From positions 124,001-188,000 of the forward strand of contig JAKFAO010000001.1 in assembly GCA_021527695.1 (NCBI GenBank): 64,000 nucleotides of DNA, written 5' to 3'. Below are positions 11,526 to 22,811 of the stretch, one piece after another; position 1 is the stretch's first letter; every line of letters begins with the position of its first letter. The translations under genes were made by a program, and so were the position numbers. Below the pieces are notes generated by a model. It saw only the letters and a list, made by a program, of their open reading frames with translations. It had not been told where the DNA came from and did no database searches. The stretch is from Naematelia aurantialba (lineage: Eukaryota; Basidiomycota; Tremellomycetes; Tremellales; Naemateliaceae).

Positions 11526-12443
11526 ATGCCTAGCCACCACCAGACAGACAACACCACCATCACGGCGGTCATCTACAAGCTCCATGACCAAGAGTACCTC
11601 GTGTTCGTCGAGGACCCCGCAGAGGTGGGTGTTGCCCCAGTCCCCATCGCCCACTGCTGCTGCCGTGACGGCAGCTTGCGGCTGGATCATGTGGGGTGGA
11701 TGGTGCTGATGGACGCAGTACGAGGCATGGAAGACGGACAAGTCGATCGCCCTGGCGCGATTCGTCGGCCAATTCTCCATCGTGAGTTTTTCCCCTCCTG
11801 TTCTTCCTTGCCAGTGTTTCCTTCTCCTACTCGTGTCTCAACCCTTCAATGGAGAGGCAAGGGTCCTTTGGCTCGTCTGCAACCACCTCAGCCCGCACAA
11901 CCACCACGACGCACGATAGCCTGATATGTCTCCTCTACCACCCTCGTCTCCTGACCCGATGATGCTCGTATGATGTGTAGTGATGGCGCTGACCGCTCGC
12001 AGTTCAAGTCCCAGACCTCGGGCCACACCGGCCAGCTCGGCGAGATTTCCAAACAGGAGCTTGAGACTGTCTTTTTCGGGGACGACAAGAACGTCAAGGA
12101 CAAGTCGGTCGAGTGAGTGCCCCGTTTACCTGCTCTCCTTGCCTTTATCCATTCAGGGTCGTGGTCGCCTGACCGTTTATCCACTATGTTCATCGTAGGG
12201 CACAGCTGACGACCGGTTTTCCTGCCTCTGCTTTCTTGTATCTGCTCATCCTCTATCCTCCGTCACTCCGCTGTCTTTACTTCCTCGCCTCTCGCCGTGT
12301 CCTGTAGAGCTGCTATCATCCTGATCCTGGAGAACGGCCACCCCGCCCCCGCCTCATTCAACACCGCCAACAAGATCAACAAGAACCCCGCCCGTGGCGC
12401 AGGGGACGTCAGGGCTCCCGGCTCCGGCCCATCGTACCGATAA
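11526..12443 (+). CDS. Rtc3-like protein with SBDS N-terminal fold
   Basis: A 135-aa protein from four exons: 11526-11624, 11719-11781, 12003-12112 and 12308-12443. All junctions are GT-AG and in phase. It matches the yeast Rtc3/Yhr087w family, single-domain relatives of the SBDS N-terminal fold linked to RNA metabolism and stress. Landmarks are AVIYKLHDQEYLVFVEDPA, WKTDKSIALARFVGQFSIF, a GHTGQLGEISKQELETVF helix region, and ILENGHPAP followed by a Lys/Gly-rich tail ending SGPSYR. The length is close to the yeast protein. The molecular function of the family is not settled. Confidence 0.82.
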
Positions 12444-12904
12444 GCTCAGGCGCAAGCGAGTGCCATCGGCGCGGCATCCCCCCCTTCAATCATGTGAGAT
12501 GGCGGGAGAGGAACGAGGTATCCGGCGTACGAGGAGGTATGGTCTGGCGCCCGGCGCGGACAAGCATGTGGAGGGCACCAAGAAGCACATAACGTAAGAA
12601 GAGAATGCAACATGTCAACCATGATTCTACGCTGCTCTGCGCGATTGGAGCAAGAGATGCCGTTCCAGCGAGCAGGGAACCACTGATTCCTCACACACTG
12701 CTGCATCGTAGCCAGCTACTCGTTGCTGTCTCGGTAGCAGTTTACCAACTTTAGGTTTCTGGCACGCACTTTTCCTCTGTCTATAACACAGTTCAACCAC
12801 CCCATACTTTTCAACCATCCCATACTTCTGATGCATCGTACAAGTTCGTTTTAATCTACATCCTAACCCTCTCCGACATGAAACGTTACGCTCACGGCCG
12901 GAAG
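12444..12904. other. Convergent intergenic region
   Basis: It holds the 3' ends of the Rtc3-like gene (+) and the SDR gene (-). No ORF with family resemblance, RNA gene or repeat is seen. Confidence 0.5.
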
Positions 12905-14353
12905 CTACCAAGGCAGCTCGAGCGGCCCCTCGTGGTCCTTCACACTTGGACCCATCACCTCTTCTGCATTCCCAATGCCCCTAGCGCCCACTGTCTCGTC
13001 AGCGCACTCTTGACACTAAAACCGAAGCACTCTGGGAGAGACAGGCGACGTACTGGGAGCCCAGAGCTTGCCGCTCATGCTCATATCGAGCTTGTCGACA
13101 AAGTCGGCGAACGGCTTGGCCGCTTCATCGGGTGTCACGGCTGGCCCACGAGTCAGCTCGGCATTCGAGCGATTTGGCGAGTAACCTGGCGAATACGAGA
13201 TCTGCAAAGGAGCTGAAGGAAGGGTATGTCAAGAAGGAAATGGACAGACATACCGCCCATCTTGTCGTAAAAGTCCTCCATACCCGCGTTCTTCGTCATC
13301 TCGGTCTTGAGGAATCCGGGCTACAGAGATCAGTCTGTTACTCTACATAGGTTCCCTGTGCGCAGATCTAGCGTGATTCAGGAGTAGAAGGGAAGGACAG
13401 TGATCGAGGACGGCACAGACGATGGTAGAGCACTGAAAAGGAGGAGGACAGTATCAAATTTATGTGGGTCAGAAGCGAGAGGACCAGAGCGCGAGAGGCG
13501 AAAGTATAGAGGCTACCCACATGGACCATGGCGATGGGTATCCCCCGCTCCTTTAGGTCAAACGACAACAGCCGGCCCACCATATTCCCCGCCGCCTTGC
13601 TGCCGTGATGACCGAACATCCCGCCGCCCTCGCCCTGGGTGCGCAGAGTGATGGATCCCCCTTCAGAGGTTAGGAGGACGACCTTGGCAGAGGGTGAGAG
13701 CGAGGATGACATGACTCTGGATATCAGCGGAAGAACGCGGGACGTGGGCGGTGAGGTGAAAGATGCTAATGAAGTGACAGGATGCGAGGTGAGGTGAAAG
13801 ATGCGAAGCGAGGTGACAAGGTGCGAAGGGAGGACGCTCACAAAGCCTCAACCAGCTTGACCTGCGCGAGTCAGCTGCGACTCGCGGTCACTTAGGCCAG
13901 AGACGTACCGGTGCGATCGAGCAGATTGTGTACATGGCAATCTCGTCCTCCCAGCTACTCTCGCCAAACTTCTACATGAGACCATCAGCTCTCTTCACGA
14001 GTTCCCACGTCTCGGGACGATCTCAGAAGTAACACCCCGAGACGACCTCAGAAACAACAACGGCCGGCACTCACCTCGGGCTTGAGCAGCCCCGCAACGA
14101 TGACGACGACCTCGACGCTGCGCCCATTCAGGCCCGTGACGACTCGTTCTCCGCAGTTTGGCTTGGACACGTCCACGCCAGAGAGCACGTTGACGCCTGG
14201 CGGAAAGCCGTCGCCGTCGCTGTCGCCCGACTTGGGCGCCGACCGCACCGTGGCGAACACGTTCGAGGCGCCAGAGACAGACGCGTAGTGCTTGGTCAGT
14301 GCTAGGCCGAGGCCGCGGGAAGCGCCGATGATGAGTGCTGATTGGGGCGGCAT
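12905..14353 (-). CDS. Short-chain dehydrogenase/reductase with HxxxK active site
   Basis: An NAD(P)-dependent oxidoreductase of the classical SDR fold with unknown substrate. The start MPPQSALIIGASRGLGLAL at 14353 carries the TGxxxGxG-like nucleotide loop. The mid-section reads AKVVLLTSEGGSITLRT and then GGMFGHHGSKAAGNM. The catalytic YxxxK is therefore HGSK preceded by His: the Tyr position is His. A FLKTEMTKNAG block follows. The last exon is reached by an intron whose acceptor gacgagacag gives WAPMGARGIGNAEEVMG and a stop at 12905-12907, ending LELPW. A close fungal SDR subfamily shares this GHHGSKAAGN block and LPW-type end, so the His is probably native rather than damage. One intron (about 13730-13830) holds GAGGTGAAAGATGC repeats. 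Confidence 0.82.
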
Positions 14354-14987
14354 TCTGACGCAGCGCGAGTTGACAGGTGAGTGAGTTGAGCAGACAAGTG
14401 GAAGGGAATGGGAGCGGAGGAGTAATCGAGTGGGATGTCAGCGGGGCTCCTGGTGGCGGTGAGTCATGGCAAGTTTCCAGTCTTATGCACGACTCACAAA
14501 GCATCTTTGTGAGGTGCAGTGCGTAAATCCACGTATGAATTCCACAGAGAACATGCAAAGGTATACAACTTGTGGTAAGATGCCCCAGAATGGGTGAGGT
14601 TGCATAGAGGCTTGGGAGGTTTCTACGAGGACTCCTCGGAAAGAGATCCGCCAAGTGGCGACTTTCTCTCGCCTCGACCTCCTTCCTTCCCTAGCATGGC
14701 TCACGCAAGGTCATTCGTGCACACATCTGCCACCTTGCGACAACATTCTAGAAATAACATTTTCTTGACCAAGGGGCTGAGAGTATCTGAGCACCCTAAC
14801 GTGGAGTGGATTTCGTTCGTACGATACAAACTCTAAGGGCAGCACAAACGCAGGGCGGCACGAGGCTCCACTGGGTAGACGACAGGTCGCAACTATTAGT
14901 CTGCTCACAGTGAAGAGGGCCAAACCAAACAACAACAGAAGTCTCACACATAGCAATTCACCAACACAAACTGCACTTGCTGCGACA
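14354..14987. other. Intergenic, SDR promoter
   Basis: It lies upstream of the SDR gene and downstream of the next minus-strand gene. No gene is recognised. Confidence 0.45.
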
Positions 14988-16811
14988 TTATTCTTCGAGC
15001 TCGAAAGTGCGCGTCTTCCAGGCGGCAAATGGTGAGCCTGCGACAGACGGGCTGTTCTCCCGGACCTGGACCGCACTCTGTGTTGTCATCAGCGACAGAA
15101 GATCATGCGCAAGGATGGCTACCTCGGTGAGGGACTTCCATGTGACCGGTGTTTCGGGTCCACGGTCAGACGCGACACTTGACGGAGCGCTCTCATGCCT
15201 GGTGGTACATGTTTGCCGCTCCTGCGAGTGTGTCAGCTTTGCCTTGACGAAAAGAAGGAAATGCTGCAACGGAGGACGTACCAGCTCTGGGTCGTACCCA
15301 AATATCGGCAAGGGCTCGTACCAACGTATAGTACTCTTCATTGTGCCATCTTGGGCGGTCACGGAGCGTTCCTGATGCCTTCAGTCAGTAAAATTCGGCA
15401 GCAAGGACTGGAACATCACGTCTGTCAGCGACGGCACATGCCACTGCGGGACCTGGAACGTAAGCCTCGATGGAGTGCTCGCGTGTCTGCCGGAAGACGT
15501 TCCCTGCGTTTGTCCGTCGCCGCCACTGGGTGTCTGAGACTGACGACCCTTCTCCTTGACATCGGCGCCTAGCACGTTGAGGAACTCTACAACGCTCGAC
15601 ACACAGCGGTACTTGGTGGTGCCGAGTTCGTGGTTGAATCTGTGCAATGCGTCGGCCATCTCCTGCAGTGTCCAGTCCTGGGGCTCTCTGGGGTTCTGCT
15701 CGTTGAAAAAATCAGGGTTCTCGTCACGGTCAGACACGTAGAATGGGACGTGGCGCGCCAAGTTGTCGACCTGCACTCGGGCTTGCGCAAGCCACGCCAG
15801 CGCGCCTGGCGAGGACGCAGCGGTAGAGGGCACGCCGGCGTCGGCCACGTCTTCCAGCGCCTTTCGCACCGTTGCGATCTGTTGACGCAGGGTCGCGATC
15901 ACGTTGTCCTCCATCTTCACCAGTGTGTCAAACCCTGACGTCAGTTGGTTCAAGTGCCACTGGTAGTCGTCAATAAGCAGCTGCTGTTCGTCTTCAGTTA
16001 AAGCATGCACGGTACGTGCCCAACGGAAGTACTCGAGCCAGAGCTCGGTGGCGCTTCCCAGCCGGAGGTGCGGGGTGAAGCCGGGAGAGCGCACATCCGC
16101 TATCCAGTCGTACATCGAGCGGTACCTCTCAGCTCGCTGTTTGGTGCTCAGTGCCGTCCAGTCATCCCGGATCTGAGTGATCAGCAGCTGGCCCGGAGTA
16201 AGTGGGAACGAGGTGGCGTAGTCCAGCAGCCGCTGGTAGATCTCGGCGCCTTCGGCCTCTCGACGTGCAGCATCTCTCGTTCGCGCAAAGACAGCCTCAT
16301 CGTGTTCCGATATCCGACGGTCCCAATGATCTTGACGAGACGGGTCGCGAGAAACGACGTCGCCCTCGCCTGCGGCTCCTCCAGCCCCCAAGGGTCCTTC
16401 AGTGGCATCTTCAGTGGCGGGCACGAATTCCAGGTGTCTACGGACTGGAGTGGCAGCGCTTGCAATACTTTCGTCTTCACTACTGTCGTATTCCACCAAT
16501 CTACGGCCTGGAGTGGCGTCCTCAGACATACTGTCCAGAGGGGAGGGATTGCTGTTCTGGAAGAGAACACAAGGACCCCGAAGAGACTTTTTGAAGCAGA
16601 GGCCATGGAAATCGTCGCCACCACTGGATGATTCCGGCCATGGCGGTCCAAGTACTACCTTCCCGCCTTCTGGGAGAGGCATAAAGGAACGTGGACCGCC
16701 TCGTCCATCGATAACAACCGATCCCACACTTGCTTCCCATTGGTCACTGGGGCTTTCTGGGCATGCAAGGGAAATCCTCAACGTTGTGGAAATTATCTTG
16801 ACTGCAGCCAT
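14988..16811 (-). CDS. Hypothetical protein with duplicated TP-RR-LE motif
   Basis: I do not recognise this gene. The main exon is open from ATG 16811 to about 15413. Two downstream exons are supported by good sites: an intron ending ttttactgactgaaggcatcag near 15370, and a 60-bp in-frame intron (gtacgt...ctcgcag) after DPEL. The protein ends TRTFELEE at 14988, about 575 aa. Residues around 95-140 contain a tandem duplication of ATPxRRxLE followed by acidic stretches (EYDSSEDES and EFVPATEDA). The centre is helical and Gln/Arg-rich (LLITQIRDDWTALSTKQRAE). No signal peptide or membrane segment is seen. The start could instead be the Met of MSEDATPGRR about 93 codons downstream. Confidence 0.6.
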
Positions 16812-17143
16812 CAACGGAGGCCTGAGATCTGGTAATAGTCTGAGAAGAATGCTTCACAACAGAGGACGGACGCTCTATGGCCACACCAAGTGCCTCGAGG
16901 AGTAACACCCCAAGGTCATTCGACCTGACTCATTTTTGTTCATGAGAAATGATGACCAATGACGACAGTCTCTGATGCAACCTCGTCAGTAACGCCGTAC
17001 GGCCTGGACAGACGACAGTCTTCTGCATGTAGCGAGGCACGTAACTAGGCAACGACGAATTACGTCCTACCAAATCACCATGATGCGGTGGCGGTGGGCG
17101 GCCTGTACACCGTCAATGTTTGTTCCTGGTGTACGAGTCACAC
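16812..17143. other. Intergenic, no feature seen
   Basis: A short tandem gap between two minus-strand hypothetical genes. It should carry the promoter of the 14988-16811 gene and the 3'UTR of the next. No repeat or conserved frame is seen. Confidence 0.45.
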
Positions 17144-17890
17144 TCACTCGGAAGAGGGAGTGGCAAAGCTCCACGCGTACCAGTTCTTGGTACGGTACCC
17201 CTTCATGGTCGGGTGCTTGCGGGCCACCGGGACGGGGTGGATGGGCGGCGGGGTCTCAGTTTCCTTCTTGCACTCTTCAGCACGAGAGCAACGCCACATC
17301 GGATGTGTGCTGGTCAGGGTGATGTGGGGGTGCGCGCAGGGACGAAGACGACTCGAGACGCATCAGGGGTCTAGTGGCAGCACCGAATATGATTGAGGGG
17401 CAAGAGGAAGCCACGCGAGGTAGGACAGGAATGTTGGATGGGCGAGATGGTCACTGAACGAGCCACCACTCACCTCTCTACCAGGGGGTGCCGCCGACAC
17501 CGTCATCGAACTCGGCAAGGACAAGGAGCTGTCCTCCTCCAACTTCATTCTGGGACGCCCGGGACCACCAGGAAGACTATCGTCGGCTGACGCGCCACTT
17601 GGGGGACTGGCATCACCCTACCATCACGCATCAGCTTCGACACCTTCTGGTAGTCACAGACTCACAGCTCGGTCAATGGCGGCGGCAGCTGCAGCGGCGG
17701 GTCGGGCAAACTCCGAGAAACCCCTGCTCCAGCTCACGCGTTTACGGTACGCCCTCGAAGTGGGGTTGACGAATGCTTCCCCGGGCGTACCAGAGACAAG
17801 TGCTGGCATCCCAGGCGTACCAGAGGTACCAGGGGTGATGGGCGCAGTCGTTCGCGGCATGACAACGAGTGTGGCGCTGGAAAAGTCCAT
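17144..17890 (-). CDS. Small hypothetical protein, three exons, Cys-containing C-terminus
   Basis: Unrecognised. The start MDFSSATLVVMPRT at 17890 opens a Pro/Thr/Gly-rich N-terminus, then SRAYRKRVSWSRGFSEFARP and an Ala run. After a gtgagt intron (acceptor gacgatag) comes SSWWSRASQNEVGGG and LLVLAEFDDGVGGTP. A second intron (donor gtagag, acceptor ctgaccag) is in phase with CTHPMWRCSRAEEC and a basic/aromatic end, KGYRTKNWYAWSFATPSSE, with stop at 17144-17146. Three Cys in 14 residues could bind a metal. Composition and phase-compatible splice sites argue it is real. The opposite strand also reads open here but gives poorer composition. Confidence 0.5.
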
Positions 17891-18529
17891 TGTGTCCGAC
17901 CCAACCCTTGTATATGCAGTTTGCCTAGTGTATGTGCAGTTTGCCTATTGTCAAAAGGCTGGGGTTGGGGTTTGGGGACAAGGGTGCCAGTGATGAAAGT
18001 GCCAGTGATGCACGACGCCCATGATATATCGCAATGGGAGTGCTGCGAGTCGGAGAGCAGATCAGGTGGTTTCGAAATGTGCGTCGCGCTCGAAAAATGA
18101 ATGGGCACGGACCCCGTTTCAAATCCCGAACCGATCGGCCGGACGGCGAAGCAGGGAGCTGGGGTCCCTCCTCACCGAGACTGCCTGCTACCAGCTGTGC
18201 ATGGCAATATCCTGTGACTGACTGGCGGGTCTCCCCAATCCCCCATAGCGCCGTGTATATCGGTGTGAGTCGTGACAGAGTTGGGAGTTAGAGCGAAATG
18301 CATTCCCACAAAATCGCCGACGTACAACTTGCTTCCATGCCAAATCCCACCCCTCTCCCCCTTGACTCCTCTTCCCATGCAATATAGTAAGCGGCGATCC
18401 ACCAGGACCGACAGGGCCCCCACTCTCCCACTCTCCCACTCTCTGTCATCCTATTTCCCTATTCTCCCACAGAGCCAAACGACCGCTGCAGGAGAGACAC
18501 CGAAATAGCAGCAGTAGAAGGGAAGCAGG

Positions 18530-18823
18530 TCAAACGACGAGCCTGGGCTCTTCGTCCTCCCCCTCCCCCTCGCCGTCCTGCTCGTGGCGCATCGCGCCCA
18601 CACGCTGCAGCACCCTCTCGACCACTAGCGGCAGCATGCGTTCCCGTTCTTTGCGCTCGCGTTCTCGCGCGCGCCGCTGTTCCTGCCGCAGTCGCGCGAG
18701 CTGGGCCTCGAGGCTGCGGATTTTGGTGTCCGATTCGGCGAGGGACAGGGAGTGGGAGAGGTATTGCCGGGTCAGGGAGAGGGAGAGGAACAGCGTCGTC
18801 GACAGTACCAGGATAGGGAGCAT
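18530..18823 (-). CDS. Small membrane-anchored coiled-coil protein
   Basis: A single-exon 97-aa protein. ATG 18823 gives MLPILVLSTTLFLSLSLT, a hydrophobic anchor or signal. It is followed by about 45 residues of charged heptad-like sequence (KIRSLEAQLARLRQEQRR, then alternating Arg/Glu) and an acidic Gly/Glu tail. The size and layout resemble small mitochondrial or ER membrane proteins of fungi, but no specific family is recognised. An upstream in-frame GTG extends the frame but is not a start. Confidence 0.5.
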   Translation of the reverse strand: MLPILVLSTTLFLSLSLTRQYLSHSLSLAESDTKIRSLEAQLARLRQEQRRARERERKERERMLPLVVERVLQRVGAMRHEQDGEGEGEDEEPRLVV

Positions 18824-18960
18824 TGCTGTTTGCCCGCACAGCGTGTATTTGCAATGCAGGAGCACGGCGATATCGGTAGAGTGATTAGGCGGGATCGATA
18901 AAGATGGGACACGAGTGCACCACAGGACATATCGGTGATATCGATAGGATTAACAGACGG

Positions 18961-19371
18961 TCATCGGAGGAACGGATTCAGAGACCAAAACAGCACAAGG
19001 ACGGGACATTGCGTCAGAGGATATCTCTCTCGTTGGGCAGACACTGACCTGGCACTATCTCGCGATACCACACCATATGCCCACTGGGCTTCTTGCTCTG
19101 CCCCAGCGTACCGGACGACGAGGCAGGATGTTGGCGGGGCGACACCGGTGACGCGGAGTGTGACGGGAACGGGCGGGGACTCGAGGACGACAGCGGTCGA
19201 GGCCGAACCAACGGCGTCGCCCGTCCCACAGTCCAGTGGGAGCTCGATTTCGCCGCGGGCGACAGCGTCCGCGAAGTCGTGGCTATCATTGATGACAGTG
19301 GACGAGGCAAGAGGGACATCTCGCCAGTTGGTCGGGCTCTACACGAGTCGATACTCGAGTTGAACGCGCAT
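18961..19371 (-). pseudogene. Possible small gene with in-frame TAG at codon 11
   Basis: The frame from ATG 19371 reads MRVQLEYRLV, then TAG, then SPTNWRDVPLASS and about 90 further residues of protein-like sequence (FADAVARGEIELPLDCG, PPVPVTLRVTG, LVVRYAGAEQEAQWAYGVV). It ends by read-through at 18961. No other Met occurs near the stop in this frame. Either the gene is broken, or the TAG is the end of an intron (...cgtgtag) whose upstream exon I cannot place. A gtcagt donor follows SRDSAR, so the true 3' end may be spliced. The family is not recognised. Confidence 0.35.
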
Positions 19372-19502
19372 GCCAACAGTGGACGATTCGGCCTAAAATT
19401 CATATGACGTTCCCTCCCTGGCTTCATTACGTAAAATCACTTGCGCCCCTAGCCCGATGCTGCTCAAATGCCATGCATGCTGTACAGAGGATCTAGATTC
19501 AC

Positions 19503-20809
19503 TTATTCACTCATAACGACGTCTTCCTCACCCGGAGCCGCTGGAGCCTGCTCGCTGCCTTCTGCCGACTGTGCCTGCTCAGCGCTGGGTTCCGCTGCCG
19601 GCTCGTCCTCCTTTGGCCCATCTTCTGGCTCTCCACGGCTCCGTCGCCACGCTCTCAGCAGGCCATCCACGTCGTCGTTCTCCCAGACCCTGAAGTTTCC
19701 CCGTTTCGCGGCGCCAGACACAGCGAGGTTTTCGATCTCTTCAGAAGGTGGGCCGATGATGGCGATCGAGGTGTTGGAGGTCGAGAGGTGTTTGTCCTGC
19801 TGCAGAGTGTCGTGAAGTGCAGAGAGACCGTGTTGAATCAACGTGGGAAGGTCGGCTGTGTCACTCAGCACACTGGTGCCACAAGGCTGGGTCGCGAAAC
19901 GTACCCGTCTCAAAACTCTCAAAGTTCTTCTCGAGGTATGTCTTGGCGCTCTGACTTCGGGCGCCGATGGAGTGCGCATAGTATTCGAACGACGTGCCAG
20001 ACGGGGAGAACTCGTAGAGATGAGGTCCAGTTTCCTGCGAAACAATGAGCGTGAAACTATACGACAAATGAGGGACTCACATCCTGACCGATCACAAGGA
20101 AGCCCACACCATACGGACGTCTGCCGTACATCTGCGTGTTGGTCTGCGCACCTATAATCTGATCAGCGTCAATTCTCCCTCAGCGGGGAGACACACGGTC
20201 TGCTATTCCTTGGACTATACGGGCGACAGGGATGGGGCGCCCGTACAGCATCTTTGACGACATGGCCTGTTGACGCATGAAGTTGCTTGATTCGGCGTGA
20301 GCTTTCGGCTACGCAAAAGGTCAGGTCATGGCAGCTCACCTCAGCACTCGTGCATCACTCGTCAAGCCCGCAATGGCGACGCCGACATGGTCATCGATCC
20401 TGATCAACTTCTTTTGATATGTCGCAAGCTCGCCCGTTGAACGCTGTGGAAATGTCAGCACTCCTGTGACATCCTGTTCAATTGAAACGCCTGTCAAGTC
20501 TTCCCAGAGCAGAGAGACGGTAGCAGCGCAAACAGTCTGACAGTAGCACCCACCTTCAAGGTCAAAAGAACGGCATGCGTGGCTGAGCGAAGACCGATGG
20601 CCGCTGATCCCTGCTTGACTGCCTCGAGCGCATACTCTACTTGATGCAGCTTTCCTTGCGGAGACTGAAAGCGGAAATCAGCACACTGCACGTGAAGGAA
20701 ACTTAGAGGCTATACAAAGGTGGTGTTGTCGGAATCATAAGAGTTGCGGAACTGTCCTATGCGTCAGCTGCCACGACCTAACCTATTTGAGATCGGATGA
20801 GCTGACCAT
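19503..20809 (-). CDS. PRE5: 20S proteasome subunit alpha-6
   Basis: A subunit of the outer ring of the 20S core. After the initiator Met the protein reads [12 protein letters not shown], then [19 protein letters not shown], the alpha-subunit N-terminal signature. [18 protein letters not shown] and [20 protein letters not shown] follow. The C-terminus carries [18 protein letters not shown] and a long acidic Glu/Ala/Pro tail ending DVVMSE, which is longer than the roughly 235-aa yeast subunit. The start codon forms an exon by itself: ATG at 20807-20809, intron 20752-20806 (gtcagc...ggacag), then TTCCGC. At least six exons are needed. It is divergent from NIP7 with 286 bp between start codons. 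Confidence 0.93.
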
Positions 20810-21095
20810 TGCTATGGGACTTTGGTCTAAGCAGAACCAGTAGCACCCTGTCGAGAGTGAGAATGGGTACCGAAAGGCGAATGATAGCAAGAGCGAGGTT
20901 GAGCAATCACAGTGTAGAAACGCGCGTCGATGAGTATGGCGTGGTGCCCCGGGTGATTTCTTGTGACCCGTATTTTCTCGTTTTTCTCCCAACAAATCCT
21001 CTCGGGAGGGCAGCAGTGGAGGGGATGAGATTTCGGAAATTGCAAGGTCTTGCTCTGGCCAGTCACTTTTGTATCGACAAAATCTCACAGGAGCG
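20810..21095. promoter_or_regulatory. Shared head-to-head promoter region of PRE5 and NIP7
   Basis: 286 bp separate the start codons of two divergent housekeeping genes, so both promoters must lie here. I see no convincing TATA box or named element. That a bidirectional promoter operates is inferred from spacing alone. Confidence 0.55.
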
Positions 21096-22029
21096 ATGCG
21101 GCCTCTGACGGACGAAGAGACGAAGGCGGTCTTTGAAAGTGAGCTGAGACGAACACTTGGTCTCTAAGCTGACGTCGCAGAACTTGCAAATTACATTGGC
21201 AAGAACCTCGTCCACTTGATCGACAGGGACGAGGACGATGCCTACTGTTTCCGTCTACACAAAGACAGGTGCGTACCTCGTGATTCCCAGCAGAGGGAAT
21301 GCAACAGCTCATAATAAGTAGAGTGTATTACCTGCCCTTACCGATGCTTCACCTGGCTACGTCTATCGCACGGCCCAATCTCGTCTCGCTCGGAACGTGC
21401 TTTGGCAAGTTTTCAAAGTCGGGGAAATTCAAGCTTGGAGTGACGTCGCTGGACTGGTTGGCAAAGTACGCAAAGTACAAGGTCAGTGTCGCTCTGAACA
21501 GCATCGTGAGAAGATACGAGGGGTTTGTTGGGCGCTCCGGGGCGACCAAGGCAGAGGAGGAGATCGAGTTGGGGTGCCAGGACATCAAGTTGGGGTGCTG
21601 ACACTTACTAGGTGTGGATCAAGCCCGCGGGCGAGCTGCCGTTCTTGTATGGTAATCACGTCGTCAAAGCACATCTTGGGAGAATAACGGAAGACACGCC
21701 TGAACATCAGGGTGTAGTAGTGTATAATATGGCGGATGTCCCATTAGTGCGTGACGTGTTGCCTATTCTTCCCTCTGCCGTCTTGCCTCTCTCTGCCTTG
21801 GACGCCGTACGCCCTCTTCGGCTCTTCTGGGCTCCCGGTTCGGCTCTACCGCCTCAGCCCGTGCTGCACCGTTATTCCATGTCCTTGGCGCATCGTTGAC
21901 GCATTGCAGGGCTTTGGAGTCACAGCACGGTCAACACTTGATACCCGTAAACTCGACCCAACAGGGATCATCGTATTTCATCAAGCGGACGTTGGAGAGT
22001 TTCTGCGCGACGAAGATACCATGTTCTAG
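21096..22029 (+). CDS. NIP7: 60S ribosome biogenesis protein Nip7
   Basis: A nucleolar PUA-domain factor needed for 27S pre-rRNA processing and 60S assembly; about 180 aa, the family length. The start [20 protein letters not shown] is at 21096, then [20 protein letters not shown] and [20 protein letters not shown]. The C-terminal PUA domain reads [38 protein letters not shown] and [17 protein letters not shown]. Four in-phase GT-AG introns join the five coding blocks. It has a family-typical end. Confidence 0.95.
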
Positions 22030-22811
22030 TGCTCTGTGCGTCATGAGGAATCTGACTACGATTCCTCATCACCATCATGTATGTATTACCACCGGCTCCT
22101 TCCACGTCCCCGACGCCCCTGCGCCGCGCAAGTGACCGAGCGCGGCGCCCACCTCTCACGTGACGGACTGCGATCCTAAAGAAGCGGTTGCATGGAAAGT
22201 TTCCGGACAGCCGGGGCGGGCTGTGGCTGTCCGTCCACGCATGGCCGGATGGCGTCCCGTGATACCGGTGCTCGAGATGCACAGCGCCCAGAGCCCAGCG
22301 GCCAGCGGCCAGCGGGGATTGAGCGCGCCTTTCTGATGGTCGTGTGAGGCGAGAAGATTCGGGAGATTTTGAGTTGTGTGGTCACCTGAGCCAAAACGAC
22401 CTTCTACAACCGGCCATCAACAAGATTTTGGACTAAATAATAGGAGGCAGACGACGCGCCAAACGCCCAGAAATCGCCACCTACGTCGCCTGTCCTCGTC
22501 CATGTTGGACCTGTAGTTTCCACCTCATCCATTTGTTGTATTCCGAGTCCTCTATTCTCCTTGGCTGCCGGTCATTGTTCGTCGCTGCGGCGGGTGCCCA
22601 TCCTCGTTTAGATCAGAATCGATATAATCCCGGCACTCGTTTCAAGAGCGGCAAGCAAGTCTTGGGGCCCAACCGTCCGGTGCCGAACCCAGTTCTGACC
22701 CCACTGCTGGTCAACACGACGAGAGCAGTCGCCACCACAGGCGACAAAACGCAACAACAGAGGATACAACAAGTGTGCTGACACGTCCTGCCGCCTTCTC
22801 GCCGTGTCGCA
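22030..22811. other. Intergenic, no gene recognised
   Basis: It holds the NIP7 3'UTR and the promoter of the next gene. A short GCCAGCGG repeat lies near 22295-22316. No coding or RNA feature is supported. Confidence 0.45.

Noticed and set aside
17393..17993. + strand frames reading VIELGKDKELSSSNFILG and a Pro/Val-rich stretch
   Set aside because: They look protein-like for one short stretch, but no start or consistent exon chain was found; the minus-strand model explains the region better.
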